From Azoarcus sp. (GTDB taxonomy: Bacteria > Pseudomonadota > Gammaproteobacteria > Burkholderiales > Rhodocyclaceae), in NCBI GenBank assembly GCA_031289095.1, contig JAITQD010000051.1, positions 1 to 43,035 on the forward strand: a DNA stretch of 43,035 nt, given 5' to 3'. The first letter of the stretch is position 1; every line of letters starts with the position of its first letter. Under the pieces are notes generated by a model, which ran no database searches, was not told the DNA's origin, and saw only the letters and a program-made list of their open reading frames with translations. Made by a program: the position numbers and the translations under genes. Below are positions 8,940 through 19,448 of this stretch, piece after piece.

Positions 8940-9917
8940 TTACAGCAACATCATGTTTTCGCGTGCTTCCCGCGCTTTTTCCAGCGCCTCGCGCGCCTCA
9001 TCGCAACGTATGCGCACCGGGAGCACGATGTGGCGGCGGCGGTCGCGCGAAGTCAGCTCCATGAAGTCGATGCGCGCCGCGTCCGGGGCGTGACCGTCGC
9101 CGTTTTGGAGCACGCCGCTGCGCGTTACCCATAGCTCGACCGGATCGAGGCGCAAGGCTTCTTCCGGCTGCGCGAGGAAAGTGGCGAGTTCGGCGATGAG
9201 CGCGTCCGGTTGCAGGGAGGCGAACTGCTGGCGCAGGCGTTCGTCCAGGGCGTCGATGTGGCGCGGGGGGAAACTGGCCCGTTCGCCCACCGGACGGCTG
9301 CGCAGGCGAGCCCGTTCCAGTTCGCGCTCGGAGAGGAGCGATTTGTAGTTTTCCCGCGCCTGTTCGATGTGTTCGGCGAAGGTGCGCAACAGGCCGTCGA
9401 ATGAGGCCGCGCGCAGGGCGGCGTGCGCCGCTTCGAGGTCGACGGCGGGCAGAAGCAGCATCCGGTTGGAGAACTGAAGCAGCGATTGCGGCACATCAGT
9501 GGCGATGACGTTGCCCTGAATGGCGACGCCGAGCACTTTCTTTTCCATACGCCGCGCCGCCATCAGGGCGTAAAAGCTGTCGCTCCGCCGGGAGGCGGGT
9601 TCGGCAAGGTACTCGCGCACGGGGGCGCTGGCGGCCAGCATGTCGCCAATATCATCGGCGGTGGCGAACAGGGCGTGCACCAAGGGGGCGCTGGCGAAAC
9701 ATTGGCGGTCGATGTCGATGGGCAGCGGCAGCGCGGCGACAAGGCGTGCGCAGTAGGCGCGCGCCTGCGCGACTGGGGCGCTCAGCTTGTCCTCAAAGCC
9801 GGGAGTCATGGCGAGCACCCTGTCGACGACTTCCAGCACGCGCCGCAGACCCGCCAGAGTGTCCGGGGCGATGGGGGTGGGGGAAATCCAGGTGAGAAGC
9901 CGGGAAAGAGGATTCAT
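8940..9917 (-). CDS. Conserved hypothetical protein, not recognised
   Basis: A 325-residue protein with no motif I can name. It is leucine-, alanine- and arginine-rich, apparently all helical, with no signal peptide or transmembrane helix. Visible features are a helical first half (RVLEVVDRVLAMTPGFEDKLSAPV), a central charged helix (AEHIEQARENYKSLLSERELERARLRSR) and a C-terminal helix of alternating Glu/Arg/Ala. The ATG at 9917 (MNPLSRLLTWISP) looks like the true start because the 39 codons upstream have a composition unlike the rest, although no clear ribosome site precedes it. It lies convergent with tamA (41 bases apart) and divergent from groES. Coding is supported by length and steady codon use. 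Confidence 0.6.
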   Translation of the reverse strand: MNPLSRLLTWISPTPIAPDTLAGLRRVLEVVDRVLAMTPGFEDKLSAPVAQARAYCARLVAALPLPIDIDRQCFASAPLVHALFATADDIGDMLAASAPVREYLAEPASRRSDSFYALMAARRMEKKVLGVAIQGNVIATDVPQSLLQFSNRMLLLPAVDLEAAHAALRAASFDGLLRTFAEHIEQARENYKSLLSERELERARLRSRPVGERASFPPRHIDALDERLRQQFASLQPDALIAELATFLAQPEEALRLDPVELWVTRSGVLQNGDGHAPDAARIDFMELTSRDRRRHIVLPVRIRCDEAREALEKAREARENMMLL

Positions 9918-10067
9918 CGTAAAAATGGGTTGTAAAAATGGATTGCTGACAGGACGGGAAAAGCGAAAATGACAATGTAGCGCGCCTTGATGCGCTACGG
10001 AAGCCCTTGGCCCGTCACATGCGCTGTTTGACACAATGGCATATTTCGATATTTCTTTGGCACGCCC

Positions 10068-10097
10068 CTTGAAATTGCCTGGGGGCGTCCCTATTAT
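10068..10097 (+). promoter_or_regulatory. groESL promoter, both sigma-32-like and sigma-70-like
   Basis: CTTGAAA (10068-10074), then 14 bases, then CCCTATTA (10089-10096) fits the heat-shock sigma factor RpoH pattern. The same bases can be read as a sigma-70 promoter: TTGAAA, 17 bases, TATTAT (10092-10097). The start point would fall inside or just before the CIRCE element, so HrcA binding would block transcription. Confidence 0.7.
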
Positions 10098-10123
10098 TAG
10101 CAGTCAACTCAGTTGAGTGCTAA
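10097..10123 (+). promoter_or_regulatory. CIRCE element (HrcA operator) of groESL
   Basis: TTAGCAGTC - nine bases - GAGTGCTAA matches the CIRCE consensus (TTAGCACTC-N9-GAGTGCTAA) with one mismatch in the left arm. It overlaps the end of the -10 region and lies 90 bases before the groES start, the usual place for HrcA repression of chaperonin genes. The hrcA gene is not in the window. Confidence 0.9.
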
Positions 10124-10212
10124 CCAGCTGGCCAGGGTACCCCATGGCTGGCTGGTTTTTTCCGGCGGGCGCGGCCCGCTTTGTCGATTCTTCTAAGAGA
10201 GGAGCAACATCA

Positions 10213-10503
10213 ATGAAAATCCGTCCCCTGCACGATCGCGTGATCGTCAAACGTCTGGAAGCCGAGCGCAAGACCTCCAGCGGTATCGTGATTCCGGATT
10301 CTGCGGGCGAGAAGCCCGACCAGGGTGAGGTGCTGGCCGTGGGCAACGGCAAAATTCTCGAAGACGGCAAGGTTCGTCCGATGGCCGTCAAGACCGGCGA
10401 CCGCGTGCTGTTCGGCAAGTACGCCGGCCAGACCGTGAAGGTCGATGGCGACGAACTGCTCGTCATGCGCGAAGAAGACATCATGGGCGTGGTTGAGGCG
10501 TAA
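10213..10503 (+). CDS. groES: Co-chaperonin GroES
   Basis: A 96-residue GroES, the heptameric lid of the GroEL folding chamber. The sequence begins [18 protein letters not shown], contains the mobile loop ([22 protein letters not shown]) that binds GroEL, and ends [17 protein letters not shown], all typical. The ATG at 10213 is chosen because a purine-rich AGAGAGGAG lies nine to ten bases upstream and homology starts there; the frame is open about 30 codons further. It is followed by groEL after 61 bases, and both are expected to be transcribed from the CIRCE-controlled promoter upstream. Confidence 0.97.
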   Translation: MKIRPLHDRVIVKRLEAERKTSSGIVIPDSAGEKPDQGEVLAVGNGKILEDGKVRPMAVKTGDRVLFGKYAGQTVKVDGDELLVMREEDIMGVVEA

Positions 10504-10510
10504 GCCGTAA

Positions 10511-12211
<1,701 letters not shown>

Positions 12212-12245
12212 TTTCGCCCCTCGTTGTTCCGAGGCTTCGGCCTAT

Positions 12246-12275
12246 GAAACGGCCCCACGGGAGTGGGGCTGTTTC
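12246..12275 (+). terminator. groEL first downstream stem-loop
   Basis: GAAACGGCCCCAC - GGGA - GTGGGGCTGTTTC forms a long, nearly perfect hairpin 35 bases after the groEL stop. It lacks a real T-run, so it may stabilise the mRNA end or act together with the second hairpin. Confidence 0.6.
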
Positions 12276-12287
12276 AGACTGCTGACG

Positions 12288-12316
12288 AACCCCCGATTTT
12301 TCGGGGGTTTTGTTTT
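12288..12316 (+). terminator. groEL intrinsic terminator
   Basis: AACCCCCGA and TCGGGGGTT form a GC-rich stem followed by TTGTTTTT, a classic rho-independent terminator closing the groESL operon. Confidence 0.88.
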
Positions 12317-12523
12317 TCTGGCTGGAAACCTGGGCGATTTCTGAATTCAAGCCCAAACCGACCGATGCTGAAATTTCTGCTGGGGGCAAGGTCAAAGTTC
12401 GCCTTGGCGCTGAACGTGGAAGCATGGACGCTGCGGGGCCGGTAGTGAGGCCAAGCCCTCATTGCTTGCTAGAATCCCCTCCCTTGACCCAAGCCTCTCC
12501 GTTTTCAAATTCAGGTTTCTTCC
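12317..12523 (+). other. prfC leader region
   Basis: About 200 bases lie between the groEL terminator and prfC. A possible -10 box, TAGAAT at 12470-12475, would give a start point near 12482, but the -35 position is poor. No RNA gene or conserved ORF was recognised. Confidence 0.35.
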
Positions 12524-14143
12524 TTGACGACTCCTTACCCCCCCGAACTCCTGCGCGACGTTGAACGCCGCCGCACTTTTGCCATTATTTCCCACCCCGA
12601 CGCCGGCAAGACCACGCTGACCGAAAAGCTGTTGCTCTTTGGCGGCGCAATCCAGCTCGCGGGCACGGTCAAGGCGAGGAAATCCGCGCGCCACGCGACC
12701 TCCGACTGGATGGAGGTGGAAAAGCAGCGCGGTATCTCCGTGACCAGTTCGGTGATGCAATTCGAGTATCTTGGACACACGATCAACCTGCTCGACACCC
12801 CTGGCCACGAAGACTTTTCCGAGGATACCTACCGCGTGCTCACCGCCGTCGACGCTGCGGTGATGGTGATCGACGCCGCCAAGGGGGTCGAGGCGCAAAC
12901 GATTAAACTGCTCGAAGTCTGCCGCCTGCGCAATACGCCGATTATCACCTTCATCAACAAGCTCGACCGGGAAGTGCGCGAACCCTTCGACCTCCTGGCC
13001 GAAATCGAGGACGTGCTCAAGATCGCCTGCGCGCCCGTCACCTGGCCAATCGGCATGGGCAAAGCGTTTCGCGGTGTCTATCACCTGCTCACCGGGCGCA
13101 TGCTGGCTTTCGCCGCTGGGGAGGAACACCGCAGCGAGGCCGACGTGATCGCGGGACTCGACAACCCCGAACTCGATCGTCGCTATCCCGGCGAAATCGC
13201 CAAGGTGCGCGAAGATGTTGCCCTGTTGCACGACGCCTCGCCGCCGTTCGACCAAGCCGACTTCCTCGCCGGACAGCAAAGCCCGGTGTTTTTCGGCTCT
13301 GGAATCAACAATTTTGGCGTGCAGGAAATCCTTCAGGCCCTAATCGACTGGGCCCCGCCGCCGCAGGCGCGCATTGCGGCCACGGGCGACGGCGACACGC
13401 GCACGGTGCAGCCCGCTGAACCCGCCTTCACAGGCTTCGTGTTCAAAATCCAGGCCAATATGGATCTGCGTCACCGCGACCGCATCGCCTTTTTCCGCAT
13501 CTGCTCGGGGCGTTACACCTCGGGAATGAAAGTGCGCCACGTCCGCGACGGACGCGAAATGAAGCTCGCCAACGCCCTCACCTTCATGGCCAACGAACGG
13601 GTATTGAAAGAAGATGGCGTCGCGGGCGACATCATCGGCATCCACAACCATGGACAATTGCAAATCGGCGACACCCTGAGCGAAGGCGAAACGCTCCTCT
13701 TCAAAGGCATCCCCTATTTTTCGCCGGAGCTTTTCCGCGCCGCGCGCCTGCGCGATCCGCTCAAATCCAAGCAATTGCAGAAAGGTTTGCAGGAACTCGG
13801 CGAAGAAGGCGCAATTCAGGTGTTTGAACTCGAAGGCGGGCAAATGCTGCTGGGCGCGGTCGGACAATTGCAATTTGAAGTCGTCGCGCAGCGGCTCAAG
13901 GACGAATACAGAGTCGACGCCATTTTCGAGGCCGCCGACATTCACACAGCGCGCTGGCTTACCTTCCCCGACGAAACCATGCGGCGCAATTTCGAGCGCG
14001 AACAGGCGCTACGGCTCGGGCGGGACGTCGACGGCAACCTGGTCTATCTCGCCAGTAGCCGCTACAACCTGGAAGTGACGATGGAAAAATGGCCAAAAGT
14101 GTCCTTCCACACCACTCGTGAGCACGGCCAGGTGCTCGCCTGA
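12524..14143 (+). CDS. prfC: Peptide chain release factor 3
   Basis: A 539-residue translational GTPase, matching RF3 (about 529 residues), which recycles RF1/RF2 after termination. GTPase motifs are G1 SHPDAGKTT, the switch region with [16 protein letters not shown]3 [14 protein letters not shown], and G4 NKLD. RF3-specific blocks include [42 protein letters not shown] and the end YPKVxFHTTREH-like segment ([13 protein letters not shown]). The start is a TTG at 12524 ([10 protein letters not shown]); no ATG or GTG is available in the right place and only a weak AGG precedes it, so initiation may be inefficient. It is followed after 17 bases by the aspartic protease gene, likely one transcript. 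Confidence 0.95.
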   Translation: MTTPYPPELLRDVERRRTFAIISHPDAGKTTLTEKLLLFGGAIQLAGTVKARKSARHATSDWMEVEKQRGISVTSSVMQFEYLGHTINLLDTPGHEDFSEDTYRVLTAVDAAVMVIDAAKGVEAQTIKLLEVCRLRNTPIITFINKLDREVREPFDLLAEIEDVLKIACAPVTWPIGMGKAFRGVYHLLTGRMLAFAAGEEHRSEADVIAGLDNPELDRRYPGEIAKVREDVALLHDASPPFDQADFLAGQQSPVFFGSGINNFGVQEILQALIDWAPPPQARIAATGDGDTRTVQPAEPAFTGFVFKIQANMDLRHRDRIAFFRICSGRYTSGMKVRHVRDGREMKLANALTFMANERVLKEDGVAGDIIGIHNHGQLQIGDTLSEGETLLFKGIPYFSPELFRAARLRDPLKSKQLQKGLQELGEEGAIQVFELEGGQMLLGAVGQLQFEVVAQRLKDEYRVDAIFEAADIHTARWLTFPDETMRRNFEREQALRLGRDVDGNLVYLASSRYNLEVTMEKWPKVSFHTTREHGQVLA

Positions 14144-14160
14144 GCTTTCGACGCCAGCCA

Positions 14161-14697
14161 ATGGATACACCCGGAAACGACAAGGACAACACCCGCCGCA
14201 TGGGGCGCGGCATGGCCTGGCTGGCGGCATTGGCGCTGATCGGCCTGTTGTGGCTCTTTTTCGCGGGCGTCGAAGACCGGCGCAACAACCCCAACCGCAA
14301 ACTCGCCACCGTGCCCGGCGCGAGCGCCGAATTGGTGCTGAAGCGCAACCATGATGGTCATTACATCGTCCCCGGCGCCATCAACGGCCAAGCGGTCACA
14401 TTTATGCTCGACACGGGTGCGACACAGGTCGCCATTCCGGCGCGTCTGGGCAAGAAACTCGATCTCCCCACCGGCCCCGCCTTCAAGGTTTTGACCGCCA
14501 ACGGCATCGCCGAAGCACGGATGACGATGATCGACGAGCTCGGCCTTGGCCCCTTTATCCTGCGGCAGGTGCAGGCCGGACTCAATCCGGGCATGGATCA
14601 TGACGATACGATCCTGCTCGGGATGAACGTGCTCAAGCATCTGGAATTCACGCAACGCGGTGATACGCTGATTTTGCGGGCGCTGCCGGAGCAGTGA
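14161..14697 (+). CDS. Membrane-anchored retropepsin-like aspartic protease (TIGR02281-type)
   Basis: A 178-residue protein with one N-terminal transmembrane helix (residues about 19-36, WLAALALIGLLWLFFAG) and a single retropepsin-like domain outside the cytoplasm. The catalytic motif is LDTGAT with D84-T85-G86, preceded by the strand GHYIVPGAINGQAVTFM, and the second conserved block is LLGMNVLKHLEF near the end. Such single-domain proteases of clan AA must dimerise to form an active site with two aspartates. Substrates are not known. Good coupling distance to prfC suggests co-transcription. Family assignment is strong; the exact role is open. Confidence 0.85.
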   Translation: MDTPGNDKDNTRRMGRGMAWLAALALIGLLWLFFAGVEDRRNNPNRKLATVPGASAELVLKRNHDGHYIVPGAINGQAVTFMLDTGATQVAIPARLGKKLDLPTGPAFKVLTANGIAEARMTMIDELGLGPFILRQVQAGLNPGMDHDDTILLGMNVLKHLEFTQRGDTLILRALPEQ

Positions 14698-14925
14698 GCG
14701 GACGGTCTCGATGGCAAGGATTTTTTCGCCGCACAGGGCCATTGCAGGGATCGCCCGCAATCGCTCGTTGTCGACCTGTGTTGGGGCGAGTCGCCAAGTC
14801 TCGTCATACTGGTGCCCGTGAGCCAGACCCTGAACGGACTGCTGCGAGATTTCTGAACCGTATCGGGGAATCCCCGGTCTTCAGTCCGGGTGACTCAAAC
14901 CTCCAACCCGATGGGAGCGAAGCAG
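14698..14925 (+). other. Intergenic region before gabD-like gene
   Basis: These 228 bases contain no conserved ORF, RNA gene or clear promoter that I can support. The only strong signal is the ribosome binding sequence GGGAGCGA just before the ATG at 14926. Confidence 0.4.
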
Positions 14926-16389
14926 ATGAAGCTGAACGACCGGGACCTGTTGAAGAACAAGGCGTACATCAACGGACAATGGGCCGAAGCCCGGAGCGGC
15001 GCGGTATTTCCGGTGACGAACCCGGCCACGGGCGAGACGGTCGCCTCGGTCTCCGACATGGGCGGGGAAGAAACCCGCGCCGCGATTGAGGCCGCCGACG
15101 CAGCGCTGCCCGCCTGGAGCGCGCTTTCTGGCAAAGAGCGCGCACAAATCCTGCGCCAGTGGTTCGCGTTGATCGTCGCCGCCACCGACGACATCGCCCT
15201 CATCATGACCACGGAGCAGGGCAAACCGCTGCCCGAGGCGCGCGGCGAAGCCGCCTATGCCGCGAGCTTTGTCGAATGGTTTGCGGAAGAAGCCAAGCGC
15301 GTCTATGGCGACACCCTGTCGGCCCCGACCGCCGACAAGCGCATCATCGTCATCCGGCAGCCGGTCGGCGTGTGCGCTGCGATTACCCCCTGGAATTTCC
15401 CCGCCGCCATGATTACGCGCAAGGTGGCCCCGGCGTTGGCGGCGGGTTGCACCGTGGTGGTCAAACCGGCGGAATACACCCCGCTCACGGCGCTGGCGCT
15501 GGCCGAACTAGCCGGACGCGCCGGTATTCCGCCGGGCGTTTTCAACGTGATCACCGGCTGCGCCGCTTCCGCGCCCCTGATCGGCAAGGAACTGACTGCC
15601 AGCCCGACCGTGCGCAAGCTCTCCTTCACCGGCTCGACAGAAGTCGGACGCCTGCTCATGGCCCAGAGCGCCCCGACGCTGAAGCGGCTGTCCATGGAGT
15701 TGGGCGGCAACGCCCCGTTCATCGTGTTCGACGATGCCGATCTGGATGTCGCGGTTGAAAGCGCCATCGCCTCGAAATTCCGCAACAGCGGCCAGACCTG
15801 CATCTGCGCCAACCGTCTGCTGGTGCAGAACGGCATCTACGATGCCTTCGCCGCCAGGCTGACCGAAAAAGTTTCGGCCTTCAAGGTTGGCAACGGCATC
15901 GAGCCGGGGGTCAATCAGGGGCCGCTCATCGACGGCGACGCTGTGCGCAAAGTAGAAGCGCAGGTGGCCGACGCCGTGGCCAAGGGGGGACGCATCCTGA
16001 CCGGCGGGCAGCGGCACATACTCGGCGGCACGTTTTTTCAGCCGACGGTCATCGCCGAAGCGACGGCGGACATGCTATGCGCGCGGGAAGAAACCTTCGG
16101 CCCGCTCGCGCCGGTTTTCCGCTTCGCCACCGAAGATGAGGCCATCGCTATGGCCAACCGCACCGAATTCGGCCTGGCCAGCTATTTCTTCAGCCAGAAC
16201 CTGGGCCGGGTCATCCGGGTCGCGGAAAAACTGGAATACGGTATGGTCGGCATCAACACGGGCCTGATTTCCAACGAAGTTTCCCCGTTCGGCGGCATCA
16301 AGCAGTCGGGTTTCGGGCGGGAAGGCTCCCGTTACGGCATCGAAGAATACCTGACCGTCAAGCAGCTCTGCATCGGCGGAGTTGCCTGA
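14926..16389 (+). CDS. gabD: Succinate-semialdehyde dehydrogenase (NADP type, GabD-like)
   Basis: A 487-residue aldehyde dehydrogenase matching GabD (about 482 residues), which oxidises succinate semialdehyde to succinate in GABA and related degradation. Catalytic residues are N157 (TPWNFPAAMI), K180 (VVVKPAE), E258 (MELGGNAPFIVFDDADL) and the nucleophile C292 in NSGQTCICANR; the cysteine two residues further is typical of GabD and can form a redox-sensitive pair. FTGSTEVGRLLM is the cofactor-binding strand. The ATG at 14926 (MKLNDRDLLKNK) has GGGAG at a good distance; starts 5 or 12 codons upstream are less likely. No gabT aminotransferase lies nearby, so the source of the substrate is unknown. 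Confidence 0.9.
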   Translation: MKLNDRDLLKNKAYINGQWAEARSGAVFPVTNPATGETVASVSDMGGEETRAAIEAADAALPAWSALSGKERAQILRQWFALIVAATDDIALIMTTEQGKPLPEARGEAAYAASFVEWFAEEAKRVYGDTLSAPTADKRIIVIRQPVGVCAAITPWNFPAAMITRKVAPALAAGCTVVVKPAEYTPLTALALAELAGRAGIPPGVFNVITGCAASAPLIGKELTASPTVRKLSFTGSTEVGRLLMAQSAPTLKRLSMELGGNAPFIVFDDADLDVAVESAIASKFRNSGQTCICANRLLVQNGIYDAFAARLTEKVSAFKVGNGIEPGVNQGPLIDGDAVRKVEAQVADAVAKGGRILTGGQRHILGGTFFQPTVIAEATADMLCAREETFGPLAPVFRFATEDEAIAMANRTEFGLASYFFSQNLGRVIRVAEKLEYGMVGINTGLISNEVSPFGGIKQSGFGREGSRYGIEEYLTVKQLCIGGVA

Positions 16390-16620
16390 TGTTTTCCCCT
16401 CATTCGCCGGTCAACGCCGTCATCGCCAGCGATCACACCCGCCGCAGCGTGTGGGGGCATTCCGCTTCCACGCGGCCAAAGTTCTCATTGTCTTGCCGGG
16501 TTTCCGGGCGTGAAGTCACTCCGAATGGCCGGCTGTACATAAACAGGTCGCAACAATTCGCACTTTGCGGTATGGTCACGGGCTGCCGATTCTGGACGGA
16601 ACCGAACTAGGAAGCATGAG
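16390..16620 (+). other. Intergenic region before dksA
   Basis: This 231-base stretch has no conserved reading frame. A 73-codon open frame begins at 16389 but its composition and lack of similarity argue against coding. It should contain the dksA promoter, which I could not place with confidence. Confidence 0.4.
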
Positions 16621-17040
16621 ATGAACGCACGCACCTTGATGACCGTGGACGAAATCCTGGCCGCGCCCGAATCAGACTACATGTCGCCGCGCCAGTTGGA
16701 CTTTTTTCGCCAACGCCTGCTGGACGAGAAAAACCAGCTTCTCAGCAACGCGCAGGAAACGACGACCCATTTGCAGGACAACGAGTCCACGCCCGATCCT
16801 TCCGATCGCGCCAGCGTGGAGGAAGAACACACCCTGGAACTGCGCGTGCGCGACCGCGAGCGCAAACTGCTGAAAAAGGTCGAGGAAGCCATCGTCCGCA
16901 TCGACGCAGGCGACTACGGCTGGTGCGAGGAAACCGGCGAGCCGATCGGCATTGGCCGCCTGATTGCCCGTCCTACCGCTACCCTGTCGCTCGAAGCGCA
17001 GGAACGGCGCGAGAAGCTCAAGAAGATGCACGGCAGTTGA
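16621..17040 (+). CDS. dksA: RNA polymerase-binding transcription factor DksA (single-cysteine form)
   Basis: A 139-residue DksA, which enters the RNA polymerase secondary channel and works with ppGpp to adjust rRNA and biosynthetic promoters. The coiled-coil tip motif DxxDxA is present (D59, D62, A64 in TPDPSDRAS), followed by the second helix [24 protein letters not shown]. The globular domain reads [32 protein letters not shown]. Of the four zinc-binding cysteines of Escherichia coli DksA only C102 remains; the others are T105, S123 and A126. This resembles the Cys-poor DksA forms known in alpha- and betaproteobacteria, so it is expected to be active without zinc. It stands upstream of yidD, separated by a terminator-like hairpin. 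Confidence 0.93.
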   Translation: MNARTLMTVDEILAAPESDYMSPRQLDFFRQRLLDEKNQLLSNAQETTTHLQDNESTPDPSDRASVEEEHTLELRVRDRERKLLKKVEEAIVRIDAGDYGWCEETGEPIGIGRLIARPTATLSLEAQERREKLKKMHGS

Positions 17041-17064
17041 AAAGCCGGAACGTTTACCAGACCC

Positions 17065-17094
17065 GTGCCGGCGCTTCGCCGCACCCGTTTTTTT
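17065..17094 (+). terminator. Probable dksA terminator, abutting yidD
   Basis: GTGCCGGCG - CTT - CGCCGCAC forms a stem with one bulged C, followed by CCG and seven T residues. The T-run ends one base before the yidD ATG at 17096. Confidence 0.6.
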
Positions 17095-17095
17095 C

Positions 17096-17356
17096 ATGCG
17101 CTGCCTTTTTCGTTCTTTTCTCGTTACCCTGATTCGCGGCTACCAGTTGGCGATCAGTCCGCTACTGGGGCCGCGCTGCCGTTTCTATCCCGGTTGTTCG
17201 GATTACGCGCGTGAAGCGATCACGGTGCATGGCGTCCGCAAGGGCGTCTGGCTGGCCTTCGTCCGCATCTTGCGCTGCCATCCATGGCATCCGGGTGGCA
17301 TTGACCCCGTGCCGCACCGTCACGATGGCGCGATGTCGCGCAGATCCCCGCGCTGA
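17096..17356 (+). CDS. yidD: Membrane protein insertion efficiency factor YidD
   Basis: An 86-residue YidD, a small amphipathic inner-membrane-associated protein that helps insertion of membrane proteins with YidC and Sec. The core [27 protein letters not shown] followed by [28 protein letters not shown] is diagnostic, including the conserved cysteines. The ATG at 17096 gives a usual N-terminus, but there is no Shine-Dalgarno sequence; instead a T-run and hairpin lie directly upstream. yidD normally sits between rnpA and yidC; here it follows dksA and neither partner is in the window, which could mean a relocated or second copy. Confidence 0.9.
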   Translation: MRCLFRSFLVTLIRGYQLAISPLLGPRCRFYPGCSDYAREAITVHGVRKGVWLAFVRILRCHPWHPGGIDPVPHRHDGAMSRRSPR

Positions 17357-17422
17357 CGCGCCCCATATTCCAGACCGTGGCATGGTAGCCGCTGCATTTT
17401 GTTGCTGAAGGATTCAAGCGTC

Positions 17423-19270
17423 ATGCACTTGCCGACCCGCGCCTCGAAACGGCTGACGATTGTCCTGCATTTCCTGCCGATGCTCTGCATCGCCGCCTGT
17501 ATTGTCGCCATCGTGGCATTGTGGACGGCGTTGTTCGATATCGAGCAGCGTGGCGAATCCGATGAATTTCGCCACCTACGGGCGTTGGCCGAGGAAAGGT
17601 CGCAGGCAGCCGCCAACCTCGTGCAGGAGGCGGTCGAACGCTACGATCTGGCGTTGCGTGCCGTGCGCGAGACAGACGCGCGCAGTCGCGCCGTGGCCGA
17701 CGCCCTGACCGCGCAGCAGGTGCGGATTATCCATGTGAATGCCGATGGTTATGCGGGGTATGCCGGACGTGACAACTTGTCTTACTTTGGCGATCTCGGT
17801 TTTTTTCAGGAACTGAAGCGCCGCGACGACGACATCCTGGCAATCGGTATGCCAATGCCCAGCCGCGCGCTTCCCGGTCTGCTCGGCACCTCACCCTGGT
17901 TCGTCCCTTTCGCCCGCCGCAAACAGAATGGTGGCCGGTTCGACGGGTTGATCGTGCTCTATATTCCGGTTACGGCCTGGCAGGCGCAACTCAGGCGTTA
18001 CCTGAAAACGGATCAGGATTTCATGGCCTTGCTCTCCGCCAACGGGCAATTCATCCTGCATGAACCCCTGGCGAACGGCGCCTACGGCGTGCGTGCACCG
18101 CCCGACTGGGCCTTGCTGTATCAGTTCTCGTCTTCCCAGGGCACTTTCACCAGCGACAGTGCTGGTTTCCAGCACATGATCGCCTGGAATCGCCTTGAGT
18201 TGCCCACCACTCCGCGTCTGATCGTCGCTGCCGGCTTTGCGTCCGGCGAAGTCATGGCGCCGGTGCGGGCGAGAATACATCGGTTGAAAATCGGTGCGGG
18301 CGCGCTTTCCGCCCTGATCGCCTTGCTGATTGGCGGCCTCATCGTGCTTCTGGCCGATTCCTGGCGTTTCCTGCTCCTGCGCGGCGAGCATCTCACCCTG
18401 CTTCGCGGCCTGATCGACAGCATGAGCGAAGGCATCATGGAACTCGACGGCGACAGGCGCATCGTCCGCGTCAATCACATGTTCACGGTGATTACTGGCT
18501 ATCCGCCCTCGATCGTGCTGGGCCAGAAGCCGGTCATGTTATCGCCGGATCATGACACGGCCCGCAACCTGGGCAAGATGATCGGGCAATGGATCGAGGA
18601 AGGCGGCGACTCGCCCGGCGAAGGTGATTTTGACGGGCTGCGCGCCAGCGGCGAAACCCGCTCCTTCATCGGGCACGCCATCCTGGCGGCGGGCAAAAGC
18701 GCGGCCACGCGACACCGCGTCGTGCTGATTACCGACGTGAGCGCCGCGCGCCGCAAGGCGGAGGAAGTCTGGCACGAGACCAATTTTGACACCCTGACCG
18801 AACTCGCCAACGACAAACTGATGCGTGACCACCTCGATCTCATGATCCATCACAGCGCCACCCACAGTTGCGGCGTGGCAGTGCTGTTCATCGACCTCGA
18901 TGACTTCATGGCCATCATCGTGCGCAATGGCCGGGAAATCGGCGAGCGCCTGCTCTACGAGCTCGCGCGCCGGCTGCGGGATCAGTTCCACGAGGAGAAT
19001 ACCGTCGCCCGTCTGCGGGCGGATCAGTTCGTTGTGCTGCTGTTTGACCACGGCTCGCGCTCGGTGGCCGAACGGGCGGCGGCGAAGGTCGTCGCCAATC
19101 TCTCAGATCCGTTTGTCGTGGACGAAGACGGCAGGCAGGTCGAGATCACTTGCAGCGTCGGGCTTGCGAGCCTGCCGGACAATGGCCGGACGAGCGAAGA
19201 ATTGCTTGAACACGCCAAACAGGCGATGCTCCGCGTCAAGGAAAAAGGACGCGCCGGCTGGAGCAGCTGA
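17423..19270 (+). CDS. Membrane sensor with PAS and degenerate GGDEF domain
   Basis: A 615-residue protein with two transmembrane helices (about 12-36 and 290-311) that enclose a periplasmic sensor region of the Cache type (contains RIIHVNADGYAGYAGRDNLSYFGD). A PAS domain follows (about 323-440, GIMELDGDRRIVRVNHMFTVITGY), then a GGDEF domain (about 447-600). The signature is RADQF instead of GG(D/E)EF (residues 532-536), and the usual DxLTGLxNR entry reads DTLTELANDKL, so diguanylate cyclase activity is unlikely. It may bind GTP or c-di-GMP, or signal by protein contact. The ATG at 17423 is preferred over a TTG eight codons upstream because AAGGA lies ten bases before it. No EAL domain is attached. 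Confidence 0.82.
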   Translation: MHLPTRASKRLTIVLHFLPMLCIAACIVAIVALWTALFDIEQRGESDEFRHLRALAEERSQAAANLVQEAVERYDLALRAVRETDARSRAVADALTAQQVRIIHVNADGYAGYAGRDNLSYFGDLGFFQELKRRDDDILAIGMPMPSRALPGLLGTSPWFVPFARRKQNGGRFDGLIVLYIPVTAWQAQLRRYLKTDQDFMALLSANGQFILHEPLANGAYGVRAPPDWALLYQFSSSQGTFTSDSAGFQHMIAWNRLELPTTPRLIVAAGFASGEVMAPVRARIHRLKIGAGALSALIALLIGGLIVLLADSWRFLLLRGEHLTLLRGLIDSMSEGIMELDGDRRIVRVNHMFTVITGYPPSIVLGQKPVMLSPDHDTARNLGKMIGQWIEEGGDSPGEGDFDGLRASGETRSFIGHAILAAGKSAATRHRVVLITDVSAARRKAEEVWHETNFDTLTELANDKLMRDHLDLMIHHSATHSCGVAVLFIDLDDFMAIIVRNGREIGERLLYELARRLRDQFHEENTVARLRADQFVVLLFDHGSRSVAERAAAKVVANLSDPFVVDEDGRQVEITCSVGLASLPDNGRTSEELLEHAKQAMLRVKEKGRAGWSS

Positions 19271-19367
19271 ACGATGGCATGACTGCCAGCGGAATTCTTT
19301 AACAAAAACAGGCCTTTAACACGGGTCGGACGCCATTCCCGCCATTCATGGTGGGGCCCGGCGGGAC

Positions 19368-19414
19368 AAGGCGCGAGGGAGAAGTCAGAGGCTTCCCCCT
19401 CGCGCCTGCCTTTT
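19368..19414 (+). terminator. Stem-loop between convergent genes
   Basis: The arms GGCGCGAGGG (19370-19379) and CCCTCGCGCC (19397-19406) pair perfectly, with GAAG/CTTC pairing inside the loop, followed by TGCCTTTTC. It lies between the sensor gene and dps, which converge, and most likely terminates the plus-strand gene. Confidence 0.6.
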
Positions 19415-19448
19415 CAGGCCGCAGGGGGTCTCAAAAACCCGTTTTCGT

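Noticed and set aside
16389-16610. 73-codon plus-strand open frame between gabD and dksA
   Set aside because: No similarity, biased composition and no ribosome site.
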